Of a DNA stretch of 64,000 nucleotides, positions 63,401 to 64,000 are shown in pieces; positions within the stretch are counted from its first letter, which is position 1; each line of letters opens with the position of its first letter. The stretch is from Pyrocephalus nanus (taxonomy: Eukaryota > Chordata > Aves > Passeriformes > Tyrannidae). The DNA is taken from assembly GCA_038380795.1 (NCBI GenBank), contig CM076260.1, forward strand, positions 82,559,843 to 82,623,842. Direction: 5' to 3'. Under the pieces are notes generated by a model, which was not told the origin of the DNA, did not search any database, and saw nothing but the letters and a program-made list of their open reading frames with translations. The position numbers and the translations under genes were made by a program.

Positions 63401-64000
63401 TCTAATTAGTGTTTTACAAGTGCTAGAAAATCAAGGAAGTTCCTAGTACTTTCTGTTTACTTTTTAATATTTTAAGTATTTTCTCCCTCAAACCGTTAAA
63501 AAAAGACTGATTTGCTCCTGGTATAAATTAACATCAGTCCAATAAAATCTCAGTTTCGGATTTATACCAGGGTATTCTCAGAGAGAAATACATTCCCCAG
63601 GATATTTATGCCAGAGAGAATGTTCTTTTTTGGGGGTATATTGTAGTATGGCCCTACACATTCTTGAGGCTAGTTATCTTCCTCATTGTCTAAGACATTT
63701 CTAGCTGGTGGTCAGAGAAACTATGATTTTACATTTGTGGATGGGTAACTTCTATCCTGTGCTGTGTTTTCTTTGCTTCTTAAATAATCACATATTTAGG
63801 AAGCTATTAAAACATCCTGTCTTCTATTAGAACATCCTGTCAGGGTGAAACACGGGTGGTGGCAGACATGGAGACCAGCACTCCTGTGGCATTGCTAGGG
63901 CAGGGACTAAAGGCCCTGGGCTGAGATGAAATGGGACTCCTGAGCCCATGGACAGGAGTGGGGTCCCACTTGAGAACCCTGACAACCTCTGGCAGAATTT
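60446..64000. other. Downstream flank; possible extended 3' UTR, no gene seen
   Basis: Further AATAAA hexamers occur at 62493 and 63541 but have weak downstream elements. A short (GA)n run lies at 63174-63188. No reading frame resembles a known protein. Confidence 0.6.
63804..63843 (+). repeat. Tandem duplication of a 20-bp unit
   Basis: CTATTAAAACATCCTGTCTT is followed by CTATTAGAACATCCTGTCAG. Confidence 0.85.

Overview
The window is vertebrate nuclear DNA, most likely from a songbird. Three things point there. The only recognisable protein gene is a full-length CDC42EP3 (BORG2/CEP3), a vertebrate gene. The interspersed repeats are mostly CR1-type LINE 3' ends, the dominant repeat of bird genomes. 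A tRNA-Ile-headed, CR1-tailed SINE at about 13197-13370 matches the TguSINE1 family described from zebra finch and other passerines. There is no operon-like packing, and most open frames are short chance ORFs.

Layout. Positions 1-33.9 kb are gene-poor intergenic DNA upstream of CDC42EP3. They hold a 697-bp uninterrupted purine (GAAA)n tract (2245-2941), a possible MIR-like SINE relic, the TguSINE1-like element, a CR1 copy (about 30310-30830), a GC-richer patch with overlapping open frames (about 22060-22810), a diverged 60-bp duplication 1.4 kb apart, and several unique stretches that look like conserved non-coding elements. From 33.9 to 34.95 kb is a CpG island that I take as the CDC42EP3 promoter. 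It contains GC boxes, an unusual C13 / A22-(GA)n block, a non-coding first exon ending at a GTAAGT donor (34717), and G-quadruplex motifs on both sides of that donor. A single intron of about 23.6 kb (34717-58321) interrupts the 5' UTR. It holds CR1 relics, T/G-rich low-complexity tracts, a C35 homopolymer (46276-46310) and a candidate enhancer near 46.85-47.61 kb. The whole 255-codon reading frame lies in one terminal exon (58603-59370). Its 3' UTR has at least two plausible poly(A) sites (about 59.6 and 60.44 kb). The remaining 3.5 kb is intergenic or possible extended 3' UTR.

The CDC42EP3 product is a CRIB-domain effector that binds GTP-loaded CDC42 (and the related RHOQ/TC10) and organises septins and actin. 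The rest of the window reads as the regulatory and repeat context of this one gene. I found no sign of a novel multi-gene system. The most notable signals are structural: the purine tract, the poly(C) tract, the promoter quadruplex cluster, and a start-stop-like upstream ORF that an alternative splice acceptor would remove.
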